From NCBI GenBank assembly GCA_024114885.1, contig CP099419.1:2294001-2358000 (forward strand): a stretch of 64,000 bases of DNA, given 5' to 3'. Made by a program: the position numbers and the translations under genes. Below the pieces are notes generated by a model. It saw only the letters and a program-made list of their open reading frames with translations, searched no databases and had not been told where the DNA came from. The stretch comes from Septoria linicola. Taxonomy: Eukaryota; Ascomycota; Dothideomycetes; Mycosphaerellales; Mycosphaerellaceae. Below, piece after piece: positions 55,154-64,000 of the stretch (position 1 is the first letter of the stretch; the number at the start of each line of letters is the position of its first letter).

Positions 55154-56257
55154 CTAAGCAGAATCCGGGTCTGGCAACCACATCATCATCTCCTTGTCTG
55201 CAGTAGCCAAGAGGTTGTGTCTCGGGTTGTATGCAACGACCTTTGCGGGTTTCTGGCTGGGCAGCTCCGCACAAGGCTCGAGCACGCGATCCAGCTTCGC
55301 TTCCTCGGCGCAATCCCACACTTGCAGATTCGGTTGCCTCCCATTTCCTCCAATGACATAGCGTCCATCGGGCGAGAAGCAGGCGCTGGACTGAATAAAA
55401 GAAGGTGTGCTGCCTTGTCCGGAGGGCACAGTGGAGAGATCGGCACCGGGAGCATAGTGGCTGTAGTCTGCTCCTGTTGGCTTCTGCAGATAGTGAAGCA
55501 GGTCTCCCGAAAAGGCATCGAGGATGTAGTGTCCGGGTCCATTCGTAGAGATGATCATGTACTTTCCGTTATTCGAGAACTCCATGCCCAGCCAGCCCTC
55601 GCCCGGTCGCTGTCCCTGACTCTTGAACTGCTTTTCAACATCCAGCAGGTCGAATGTCGCAAAAGGTGGCCTGTCGTAGTTTCGCAAATCGTACAGCGCA
55701 ATGGTCTGTGAGGGTGGCGAGGCAATGGCGATGACGGAGGCGCTCGCGTCGTAGGCAGTGAGCCAGGGCGACTCGAAGTTGAGCTGTCCTTGGGCATTGG
55801 GCGAGCGAGCATCCCACAGCTTGACAGTGTTGTCTATGCTCGCACTCATGAATTGATCATTGTTCGGGCTCAGATTCACGCTGGTCACCCTCGCCGTATG
55901 GCCCTTGAAGTAGCGGATGTACGAGTTGTCGTGCATGGAAAGGTAGCGGATATCATCGTTGTACTTGGTCGAAGCGTAGATGATGGACGTGCTGTGGTGC
56001 GTGAAGCGGGCCAAGGTGCTGCCGTACTTCTGCGACTTGAGCTCTTTGGCGTGTTGGCCAGCCTTGACGTTGAACAGTTGCACCGTGTCGTCGGAGCGCG
56101 ACAGCAGCAGGAACTCGCCGCTGTCGTCAAAGTCGATGGAGGTGTAGGACGACGGTGGTGGAGCCTTGAACAAGCGACACGGGCGGAAAGTGCTGACGAC
56201 GTCCTGCACGCGAGCCACGCCCGGCTGCTGCTGCTGCTGCTGCTGCTCCATGACCAT
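55154..56257 (-). CDS. swd2: Swd2/WDR82-type WD40 protein (COMPASS and CPF subunit)
   Basis: Single exon, 367 residues from ATG 56257 (a second ATG at 56251 is possible). A Gln run (QQQQQQQ) sits at the N-terminus. WD40 repeats follow: SIDFDDSGEFLLLSRSDDTVQLFNV, HTARVTSVNLSPNNDQFMSASIDNTVKLWDAR and CFSPDGRYVIGGNGRQPNLQVWD. The block YGSTLARFTHHSTSIIYAST plus DIRYLSMHDNSYIRYFKGH is diagnostic of Swd2. In yeast this nuclear protein belongs both to the Set1 H3K4 methyltransferase complex and to the cleavage/polyadenylation factor. Length fits the family. It is divergent from the Oac1-type gene, with 192 bp between start codons, so the two share one short promoter region. The poly-Q (CAG/CTG tract near 56,226-56,249) may vary in length. 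Confidence 0.92.
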   Translation of the reverse strand: MVMEQQQQQQQPGVARVQDVVSTFRPCRLFKAPPPSSYTSIDFDDSGEFLLLSRSDDTVQLFNVKAGQHAKELKSQKYGSTLARFTHHSTSIIYASTKYNDDIRYLSMHDNSYIRYFKGHTARVTSVNLSPNNDQFMSASIDNTVKLWDARSPNAQGQLNFESPWLTAYDASASVIAIASPPSQTIALYDLRNYDRPPFATFDLLDVEKQFKSQGQRPGEGWLGMEFSNNGKYMIISTNGPGHYILDAFSGDLLHYLQKPTGADYSHYAPGADLSTVPSGQGSTPSFIQSSACFSPDGRYVIGGNGRQPNLQVWDCAEEAKLDRVLEPCAELPSQKPAKVVAYNPRHNLLATADKEMMMWLPDPDSA

Positions 56258-56449
56258 TGTTGGCCGTCAGTGGGAGGTGGGAGGTGGGTGGTGGGTGGTG
56301 GTGGTGTCGTCTGTTTCTCCGTCCACCTCGATGTGTTTTGGGCAAACGCCACTTGCATGTGACACCAAGCACAATCCCGGTCTAACATATCTTCTCCTTT
56401 CCTCCCCGTGACGTGCCCTCAGTCGCTCGCTGAAGGTCAAGTCTTGACC

Positions 56450-57467
56450 ATGTCGACCACCATTGGTTCCTTCATCGCAGGCGGCATCGCAGCATGCGGT
56501 GCGGTGACGGTCACACACTCCTTCGAGACGATCAAGATCCGACTACAGCTTCAAGGAGAACTGCAGTCCAAGAACGATGCGCCGCGATTATACAAGGGCG
56601 TGTTGCACGGAGTCAAGGTCGTCTATACGAACGAGGGACTCAAGGGCTTGCTGCGAGGGCTGAATTGTGCAGTATGTGTGTGCTGGCTCATATGGAGAAT
56701 ATCAAAAGCTGACCCTGCTGCAACAGTATGTCTACCAAATGACTCTCAATGGCTGTCGACTCGGCTTCTATGACCCTATCCGCACCTCGCTCAACTCGCT
56801 CGTCCTCACACAATCACCCTTCAACACCCAAGAAGCAGACGTAAAAGCCATGCAATCATTACCCGTGAACATCGCATCTGGCGCATCGTCCGGCATCCTA
56901 GGAGCATTGTTGGGTTCACCCTTTTTCCTGGTCAAGACACGCCTGCAATCATTCTCGCCATTTCTTCCCGTTGGTACGCAGCATCAGTATAAAGGCGCAG
57001 CCGATGGGATGAAGCAGATTTACGCAGCTGAGGGAATCAAGGGGTTATGGCGAGGCGTAGGGCCAGCAATGGTACGGACAGGCTTCGGATCATCAGTGCA
57101 ACTACCCACATATTTCTTCGCAAAGAGGTTACTGCAGCGAAACTTCGATATCAAGGATGGCACGCCGCTGCATTTGATGTCGTCGTCAGCCTCGGGTTTC
57201 GTCGTGTGCTGTGTCATGCACCCACCGGACACGGTCATGAGCCGAATGTACAATCAGACCGGAAACCTGTACTCGGGAGCCTTCGACTGCTTGTACCGGA
57301 CCGTCAAGACGGAAGGCATATTGGCTGTGTACAAGGGCTTCTTCGCACATTTGGCGAGAATCCTGCCGCACACGATCCTCACTCTCACCTTGGCCGAGCA
57401 GACGAATAAGCTGATGAGAGGATTCGAGGATCGGATATTACCCAAGGACATCAAGGAGAAGATATGA
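56450..57467 (+). CDS. oac1: Mitochondrial carrier, Oac1-type (oxaloacetate/sulfate)
   Basis: Exons 56450-56671 and 56727-57467 give 320 residues. The 55-bp intron has GTATGT, branch GCTGAC and CAACAG. Three carrier repeats are visible with matrix-side signature variants HSFETIKIRLQ, SPFFLVKTRLQ and HPPDTVMSRMY. The Oac1-like pieces are YQMTLNGCRLGFYDPIR and the asymmetric first signature with His in place of Pro. It would sit in the inner mitochondrial membrane, exchanging oxaloacetate, malonate or sulfate. Start: an upstream in-frame ATG at 56408 adds 14 residues unlike the family, so 56450 is preferred. Substrate is inferred from family resemblance. Confidence 0.88.
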
Positions 57468-57868
57468 AAATCAACCTAGGACACGGATCTGGACCATTTG
57501 AGAGAATGTTGGAAGCATGATACCACTTGTACACACTGGCACATAGAGCTACAGCTTGGAGAGATGACCAAAAGGGAAGGATCCTTTTGAAGGCTCTATA
57601 GGAGCACAAGTAGCGAAGCGAGAGATTCCGATTGGAGGGCAAGCCAGAACTAGGCTGCAATAATAGCATAGCGTCCTGGCCACGAAGGTGCGATCCACGA
57701 TCTTGCGATTGCAGGGCGCATAAATCGAGGAAACATCCCTCAAGATGTAGCAAAGCTTCGGCGGTCAGCTACCACCAACAGTTTACATCACATGAAAGTG
57801 CTTTGTATCTTCCCACAACTGTGGAAGATTCATTTTCTACTGATATCATCTATTCATATTCATACTCA
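57468..57868. other. Convergent 3' spacer between the carrier and NAD kinase genes
   Basis: About 400 bp; both 3' ends face it. No gene seen. It probably holds both polyadenylation regions. Confidence 0.45.
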
Positions 57869-59405
57869 TCAATCATGGCCCCTTGCCTCCTCCTTGGACT
57901 GACTATCATCAAAAGCCTTCTGCCGTTGTCGATTGTTCCAATTCAGCGTCCGGGATATACTATCGACCCAATCTTCGCTCCGCCGATCAAGTGGCAATAC
58001 CGACGGGAAGGGAAATCGACTCGCTGAGATTGTGACGTAGTCTCCTGGTTTCAACTCTGATCTGTCGAATTCGTTAGCATCCGCTATCGTTAGTGGTATT
58101 GATGCGGATCGTGGAAGGGGATGGAGCATACCTCTCTTTCCCATCAAAACTAGCCCAGCAACTCGCCCTCGCGTCATACGGCACACCTATCCTCAACACG
58201 ATGGTATCGGGGAGAATGATGGGTCTGAAGCTCAGGGTATGCGGTGCAATGGCAGTCACGAGAATGACGGGATTATCCGGATGGCATAGACTTCCGCCTG
58301 CGGCTAAGTTATACGCCGTGGATCCCGTCGGTGTTGCTACACATATGCCATCCGCTTGAACAGTGGTAAAGTGCTCTTCGTCGCCAAACATTTCGATACT
58401 GCTCATGGTTGCGCTGGGCCCTCGGTCCATGACAATGTCGTTGAGAATGTTGTGGCTGCCGTCCGGATGGTGTGTTGAAGCATCGTCGGCACCATTTCCG
58501 ATCAATTCATCGACGAGGTCGCGTGATTGTTGATCGTCGTCGTTGTCTTTTCGCCGTGAGCGCATGACAGTCGCTTCGAATCGCAGGCGTAGAGACACTG
58601 TGAGGCCGTCTTTGAAGGCCTTTGTCAGAGTCTCGGGGTAGCCTTCGTAGTCAAACTTGGTGAGGAACCCGAGCGAGCCCAGAGCAAAGGACATTACGGG
58701 AGGAACGATACGTTGAAAGAGCCATGAAGCATACAGCACTGTTCCGTCACCTCCCAGTGCCAGGCAGATCTCGAAGAGATGCGGTTTCTTTTGGCATAGT
58801 TCGTTGGTCCAGAACTTCAACCGGTCCTTGTATGTCTCGTCCTGCGAGCAGAGCCCTTCTGCATCAAAGGCTTTATTGTCCTTGAGGGTTTCCTCGACCC
58901 AGACGGTATATTGCTGACCATCGGAGTTCTTCTGTTTCAGCAGCCATGCTGATACATCGCGTGTGAATTTGATGAGCTTTTGGTCGTGAGCTTTCGTTAG
59001 CAAGAACACATTGCGAACCTTGAGCATTAATCGCACACGCCCTAGCTTCTTTGACAGTTCTCGGATGCCGAACGCCATGTCTGAAAGCTGTTTCTTCGTT
59101 AGAAGTCTGGATTGTGTATGCTGAGCATCGTGCGCAGGCTCGGTTTCCTTGTCAGCGGGCTTATGCTGCGAGGCATCTGGAGGAGCTGGTGTACGTTTGT
59201 TGGCCGTTCTCTCCTCAAGCAAAGAATGCACGAAGCATGATGTGCCTTGCCGACTGGATTTCGGTCTACTTGTGCCAGGTACCATAGAAGCTCGTCTGCG
59301 TTGCGCATCATGTTTATCGAAAATCACTTCGAGCTGCTCAGAAAGCCCTTCCGAGTCGCTCGCGCTGTGATGTCCACCGTCCTCCTCCACCTCCTCCTTT
59401 GCCAT
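57869..59405 (-). CDS. NAD(+) kinase (Utr1/Yef1/Pos5 family)
   Basis: Exons 59405-58132 and 58061-57869 give 488 residues. Intron 58131-58062 has GTATGC, branch GCTAAC and GACAG. The catalytic core shows the phosphate-binding GGDGT in CLALGGDGTVLYAS, then SLGFLTKFDYEGY, and the second conserved block DGICVATPTGSTAYNLAAGGSLCHP. These are hallmarks of enzymes phosphorylating NAD to NADP with ATP. The N-terminal 110 residues are low-complexity, as in cytosolic fungal forms. An alternative upstream exon is possible: ATG 59535, with donor GTAGGA after GGCCAGCGAGAG, joining in frame at GAGGAGGTG. That would replace only the first three residues by about 31 others. The C-terminal exon is Arg/Lys/Gln-rich. 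Confidence 0.9.
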
Positions 59406-60001
59406 GTCAGCCTTTGCAAGCCGTCCGTCTGTATTGCCAATCTCCTACCTCTCGCTGGCCATTCCACGCCGTGCTGATGGCCTTGTCGAACGGACTATCA
59501 CTCTCCAGCGTATCATGTGTTCCATTGGTAGACATGTTGGACTTCCTGTTCTCGCGAGTCTGTCGCTCGATTCTCTCCTCTGCTCTCTGAAGGACCCAAT
59601 TCATTTAGCAAAGCACAGTGTCCCGCGGCGAGAGAGGAGTTATGCTAAAGCGGCTTCGCGGTCTCTCATGCTCAGCGTGACGGAGTTGTGAGCAAGCTAG
59701 TAAGTTAGAGCTCCGCGAGGTCATAGCCGACAGCGGCTAGATATCGATACCCCGGGTGCTTGGTAAGTTTCAACAAAGCAGCATCGTTGTCAGCAGGAGT
59801 TTATTAATGTAAGACCTTACTACGTGCAAGATCGCTGGATACTGCAGAAGGGTGGACATCACAAGAGGTAACTGGCAACTTCTCACAGTATGAAGTCGCG
59901 ATCGAACACGTGAATAGTGAGGAAAAGCAAGCGATCGAGTTTTGCCTGAATTCGCGAGCATAGGAGGCACTTTCAAGAACGAGCTTCACCCCAACATCGA
60001 T
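59406..60001. other. Divergent spacer between NAD kinase and las1 genes
   Basis: About 600 bp. The NAD-kinase proximal part may contain its alternative first exon (59535 to about 59,450). The rest shows no gene. Confidence 0.4.
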
Positions 60002-61300
60002 ATGGTCAAGCCAATCATCACACCATGGCGCTCCCAGACGGATCTCTTGTCAGTTCGGGAACAAATCTATTCAACATCTCTAGACGATCGACAGCGTGCA
60101 GTCTCGCGAGTTATGGCCTGGAAGCTCAGAGGCAATCTTCCTCATGCTGTTGAAAGTACAGCTCTCCTAGTCGATGCCATTATCCACCACTTCATGAGCT
60201 CTACGAACTCCATTTTTAGCATCCGAGCGGTCTACTCTGCTGCCTTTACGCGATTTGTTACTGGCTTTTGCGATATCGGTCGGCACAAAGAACGCTCGCT
60301 TGAGCCAAGTTCTATGCTCGACATTGCAAAGCAGATCGGAATGCCCCTCGAGTTTGTCGCTCTGAGACACGAAGCTACTCACGAAGAGCTGCCTGCTATC
60401 CAGAGATTGGTCAAAGCTGCCGAGGATGCGCTTGCATGGTTATGGAACGTCTACTGGAGTCGCGTCGATGAGTCCGAGAGTGATGGAAGTGTCATCAAAT
60501 CGCTGCCGGAGCTGAAGACACGTGCCACAGATGTCTTCAGGACGTTTCGAGCGTCGAGAAGAGAGGTACTCAAGTCAAAGAAGCCCAAGGATCAAGCCGA
60601 GGAGACGAGAACGACGAGCAAGACATTGATTCGACTTATGGATGCCAACAGGTTGAGAATACGCGCGGTGGCAGACGTTCTCGTGGAGGACAAGTTGCTG
60701 ATACCATCCAAAAGAGTGTAAGTCATGTTGTTTTAGGTCTGCGAAACTCGAGCCTGATACGTGCTTAGACTGAGAGCGCCTCTCGAGGGGGCATATCTAA
60801 TCTGGGATGGCCTATTGCGCAACATGATTGAATCGTCTAGTGCATTCCTAACGGCCCTTCAGCAAAGTATGCTCACTGCGCTTGCGGAACGTGAGGGCCC
60901 AGATTCAAAACATGATGCGAACGGCGAAGCTTTGTGCCAATGGCTGCTTCACATGATTGAGTTCGCGACTTCTGCTAAGCAACAGAATGCATTCATGCGC
61001 GAAATCGTGGCTGCTAGTTGCGTGCGAACGAGCTACTGGCTGGACTGGCTGTGCGAGCGAGTGCTGGACATCAGTGATAGAGACTTCAAAGAAGACTGGC
61101 AAGACTTGGTCGAGGCGAGCCGGGCAGAACAGGCAGCAGCGGGAGCTCAAGAGGACGTTATCATGCGAGATGACGAGGCTCCAAGTGCAGACATGGTTCC
61201 GATTATCGGGCAGGCCTCAGGAGAGGGTGGCATTGAGCGTCTGCCTTGGCGATTGCAGCCTGTAGCGCCTCTAGGGCTTCCGATAGGCGTGATTCCATGA
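60002..61300 (+). CDS. las1: Las1-type pre-rRNA endonuclease subunit
   Basis: Exons 60002-60717 and 60769-61300 give 415 residues. The 51-bp intron has GTAAGT and GCTTAG. The N-terminal domain reads ITPWRSQTDLL, then RAVSRVMAWKLRGNLPHAVEST, then FVTGFCDIGRHKE. The HEPN active-site motif RHEATHEELP follows (R-x4-H type), about residues 122-131. The remaining C-terminal half is helical and less conserved, ending with an acidic stretch. Las1 works with Grc3 polynucleotide kinase in the nucleolus to cut the ITS2 spacer of pre-rRNA. An upstream non-ATG extension of the frame is ignored; ATG 60002 gives the usual N-terminus. Essential in yeast. Confidence 0.9.
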
Positions 61301-61509
61301 TCTCTAGCCTAGTTGGCAAGAATAGTCCTTTCGCATACTGTATGCGAACTCCTGCTGCGGCGTGGAATGTGCAGATGGCGCGAATGCCACGCCATCCCTT
61401 TGCTGTGCAGGTACCACTATCCATATGTCGGATCGCTTTTCTTCTGCTCCGAGAGCCATGTCTTAGAGATGCGGTAGCCGTCTAGACGTGCTCGAGAATG
61501 GTCATCCCC

Positions 61510-62199
61510 TCATCCGCCGCCTGCTTTGATGGCCTCTTCTCGCTCCAGTACGCTCTCCTTGAACCTCAGCAAGAATATGGTCTTGCCAGGCCACATTTCA
61601 TCTCCTTCGCCCGCCCAGTGGGCTGTTACTCCTTCAGTTCCAAAGCCAGCAGCATCGCACACGCCTTCAATGATGCCAGCAACAAATGCAGCGCAGTTCA
61701 ATTGGCTCATCTCCTTGGGTATGCTGATGAAGGTGTTGACCACTGGCTCGTTGTCCACAATCATGTACTCGTTCTTCTTGGTGTTGCTCTGCTCCAACGC
61801 GTCGGCACTCCTATTGAACAGCGCTCTCCACAACGCGCCGTGAATGAATTGCAGCAGGTCAAGCATGCGAGTCGGCCGGGCAGCAGTACGCGCTGGTTGC
61901 CTGTACAGCACTAGGTCGAGCATCTTGATGCCAATGGGGTATCCCGCGCGATTAAGGCGAGTCTCAATCTCGCTGACGGAGCCTGATTTCGCATGATGAT
62001 ATGTTATGAGGGTGTTGAACAGGTATGCGAAGGAGGCGAGGGATATTTCTGTTGTTTTTGTGCGGTTGAGGTTGCGATCATAGATGGTTTTCCGATTCGA
62101 TGGATATCGCAGACTGGACACGAACGGCTTTGCCTGCGCGATCGGAATGTAATTGTCCTTCTGAGGGACAGGCGGAGGTGGTCCACTCATGCCCGGCAT
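61510..62199 (-). CDS. trs31: TRAPP complex subunit Trs31 (TRAPPC5), Bet3 family
   Basis: Single exon, 229 residues from ATG 62199. After a Pro-rich N-terminus (MPGMSGPPPPVPQKD) comes TIYDRNLNRTKTTEISLASFAYLF. Next are an EIETRLNRAGYPIGIKMLDL helix and the GALWRALFNRSADALEQSN segment. The C-terminal part contains PKEMSQLNCAAFVAGIIEGVC and a final KTIFLLRFKESVL strand. These match the Trs31 branch of the TRAPP core. The complex acts as a Rab/Ypt1 exchange factor and tether in ER-Golgi traffic. Convergent with las1, with about 210 bp between stops. No intron. Confidence 0.9.
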   Translation of the reverse strand: MPGMSGPPPPVPQKDNYIPIAQAKPFVSSLRYPSNRKTIYDRNLNRTKTTEISLASFAYLFNTLITYHHAKSGSVSEIETRLNRAGYPIGIKMLDLVLYRQPARTAARPTRMLDLLQFIHGALWRALFNRSADALEQSNTKKNEYMIVDNEPVVNTFISIPKEMSQLNCAAFVAGIIEGVCDAAGFGTEGVTAHWAGEGDEMWPGKTIFLLRFKESVLEREEAIKAGGG

Positions 62200-63597
62200 G
62201 TCTTTGACTATGATGTGGCAGCACGACGGTGGTAGGGAGTCCTCTGCTCACCGCTTGCGTAAGTCGCTTTCACGTGAAGACGATGTCCCACGCTGCCAAG
62301 CACGGTGGTATGACGAAGGACAGCTCATTCGTGCAAGGATTCATTGAACATGATGAAAGTGCGACTGGCTTGATCCGCGATGACCCACACGACGATTCAC
62401 ATGCTGACCGGGTCTCCATCGGATGGCTTGCATCTACCTAGCATTTCAGACAGTGTGCTCGTGGCTGCTTCGAACAGGACCCGTCTCATGTCAGCAGTAG
62501 ATGCATCTCCGAAGAGAACGGACACACGACAAGCTCAAGCTCGCAGCAGCGGAAAGCCTCGTTCGAGAAGAGCTTCGTGCACAATCTAATTTTGAATTTT
62601 GATGCAGGCAAGCATGTGAAAGACTTGACGCATCCCTGCGCAGAAAGTCGGTCATTGTTGTCTGGACCTGCCTTCGTAACGCCATGCTCATCAACAAGTG
62701 GTCGAGCATTCCACGATCTCACGGCTATTGTTGATGGTTCGGGCTATTCACCATTCGGCGTAGCTCTGGCACATTGCGCCACCATTGACGGAACCAAACC
62801 TATTCAATACGAACTGAAAACTGCAGGTCATGCGTCACATGCCAGGCCATCACGATTCGTCGTTCCACGCACTGCTATGATCGCTGTCTTCCACGCGCAG
62901 CTGACGACAGACCCAGTCGAGCGCGAAATGAGTGCTGAAGACACAAGATACTTGTCGTGTGACGCATGCGGTAGACCCGCTCCGGCACGCAAGGCTCACA
63001 TCGGCCAAGAGATCGCAGTCTTTGTCCGCGCATTCGGCGCCTGTGCTCAGCCTGTGTCTGCGGCCGGGACGCCTTTGATTCGCGGCTTCTCTCGCGGGGC
63101 ATGATCGCCTTCCCTTTCATATGAAAGTCGCACGGACAGCGATACAGCGGACTTTCGACGTAAAGAGGGTAGCGGCAGAGGTCAGTGGACTCAGACCTCC
63201 ATTCGTGTGCGTTCACACTCTTCTCTTTACCATTCCCGCCCAGTCTTTCTGCACGAGTACCAGTACACTCTCATCGACCCCACCTTGAGCCATTCCCACT
63301 ATCTGGTCGAGCCTCTATCTCAGCTGCGTAATTTGATTACCCATGATCTGCTACTGGTGGAGCTGAGCACGAGACACTTGTATTGGGCCTCTGCACGGAA
63401 CAATTGCCGGCTTTCTGGCGATTCGCACATGCAAACTGGCGACGGCTAAATAGCCCGACCCAGAGCAATCACTTCCTTACCGCGTGACGACTCTCGTTTC
63501 TCCTGGACATTAAGCAATTAAAGACGCCAGCACTGCGTATCTTAAGCTCGTCTAGGTTGCTCAACCAGGGTCGTCTACCGCACAACACACAGATATT
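62200..63597. other. Intergenic region, only a doubtful frame
   Basis: About 1.4 kb between the divergent trs31 and PARG-like genes. A plus-strand frame at 62577-63104 (175 codons) has two CxxC-like pairs but no recognisable domain, and its composition is unconvincing. I do not call it a gene. Confidence 0.4.
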
Positions 63598-64000
63598 ATG
63601 GGACGAGCAGATCGCGAGATACGCGAATCAAGAGCAAGACAGACGATTGCACGAGCCATACCGGAGCTATTAAGGGCCAGCATCAAGGCCAAGCATGGCG
63701 TACTACATAGCGAGCTCATCGACGATCCTCAGCCAGTAGTCAAGTCTTCGCACAGCACAACATCGACTGTGCATCCTGAGCATCTCAAGGTTCGCATCGA
63801 TTCCAGAGGCGCTCTGGGCCTCGCAAGAAGCATCTCAGAACGGTATTTTGCGAATGTGGCCACCCGTAAGTCCGGCGAAGAACGCCCCAATGTCGCCGTC
63901 CACAATATGGGGTCGATGACGGTCAGGGGTGGAGGCTTCTTAAGAGGCGTAGGAGGTCAGGAGGAGTATCTTTGCGCAAGGACGACCCTGTACGAGTCGT
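63598..64000 (+). CDS. PARG-like macrodomain protein (TIGR02452/DUF2263 type), N-terminal part
   Basis: Open frame from ATG 63598 to the right edge, 134 residues. After a helical N-terminus (RQTIARAIPELLRASIKAKHG) comes the catalytic region: VAVHNMGSMTVRGGGFLRGVGGQEEYLCARTTLYES. It has the GGG-x(n)-QEE signature of microbial-type poly(ADP-ribose) glycohydrolases. Such enzymes remove ADP-ribose from proteins or handle related ADP-ribosyl substrates. The C-terminal half is outside the window. No intron is needed in the visible part. Confidence 0.82.
   Translation, partial: MGRADREIRESRARQTIARAIPELLRASIKAKHGVLHSELIDDPQPVVKSSHSTTSTVHPEHLKVRIDSRGALGLARSISERYFANVATRKSGEERPNVAVHNMGSMTVRGGGFLRGVGGQEEYLCARTTLYES

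Noticed and set aside
62577..63104. 175-codon frame with CxxC pairs
   Set aside because: No recognisable domain, no supporting intron or context; likely chance in a GC-balanced spacer.

Overview
The window looks like nuclear DNA of a filamentous ascomycete. The genes carry short (about 50-100 bp) GT-AG introns, and there are Zn2Cys6 regulators, a secreted CBM1 endoglucanase, and a 28-kb block with a repeat-induced point mutation (RIP) signature. Dothideomycetes (Mycosphaerella-like) is my best guess, partly because introner-like introns are known from that class; this is inference.

Left arm, 1-18,060: a Zn2Cys6 regulator cut by the window edge; mitochondrial ribosomal protein L51; a secreted C69-type peptidase whose expected catalytic Cys is Ser; an SRPBCC-fold protein; a secreted Thr-rich wall-like protein; a GH45 endoglucanase with CBM1; a Fic-domain gene with a frameshift; and a PAN/galactose-oxidase-like gene with a frameshift and a premature stop. 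Genes here are sparse and accessory, and two of the three nearest the repeat block appear broken.

Repeat block, about 18,060-46,050: it has no normal genes. CpA and TpG are almost absent, so ATG codons vanish and CAG, CAA and TGG codons become stops. Reading through these stops shows three nested layers. (1) A Helitron on the minus strand, whose RepHel protein (HUH Rep plus PIF1 helicase) can be followed motif by motif. (2) Two full-length Ty3/gypsy chromoviruses, each 6,758 bp with 172-bp LTRs and its own 5-bp target duplication, inserted in the Helitron in opposite orientations. (3) A Ty1/copia element (6,303 bp, 280-bp LTRs, CCTTA duplication) inserted in the second chromovirus. The Helitron gene holds about ten short introns that share one inverted-repeat architecture (5' splice site, arm TTTCCGTTAYAAAG, loop, complementary arm, RCTAAC branch site, AG). 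This looks like a family of introner-like elements inside a transposase gene and is the most unusual feature of the window. The copia element shows a different composition (CpG-poor, CpA partly kept).

Right arm, 46,900-64,000: conserved housekeeping genes, well packed. These are an AAA+ ATPase, a TamA/Dal81-type nitrogen regulator, a membrane protein, Swd2 (COMPASS/CPF), an Oac1-type mitochondrial carrier, NAD kinase, Las1 (rRNA processing), Trs31 (TRAPP) and, cut by the edge, a PARG-like macrodomain protein. They do not form one pathway. The contrast between the arms fits a border between a core block and a repeat-driven accessory compartment.
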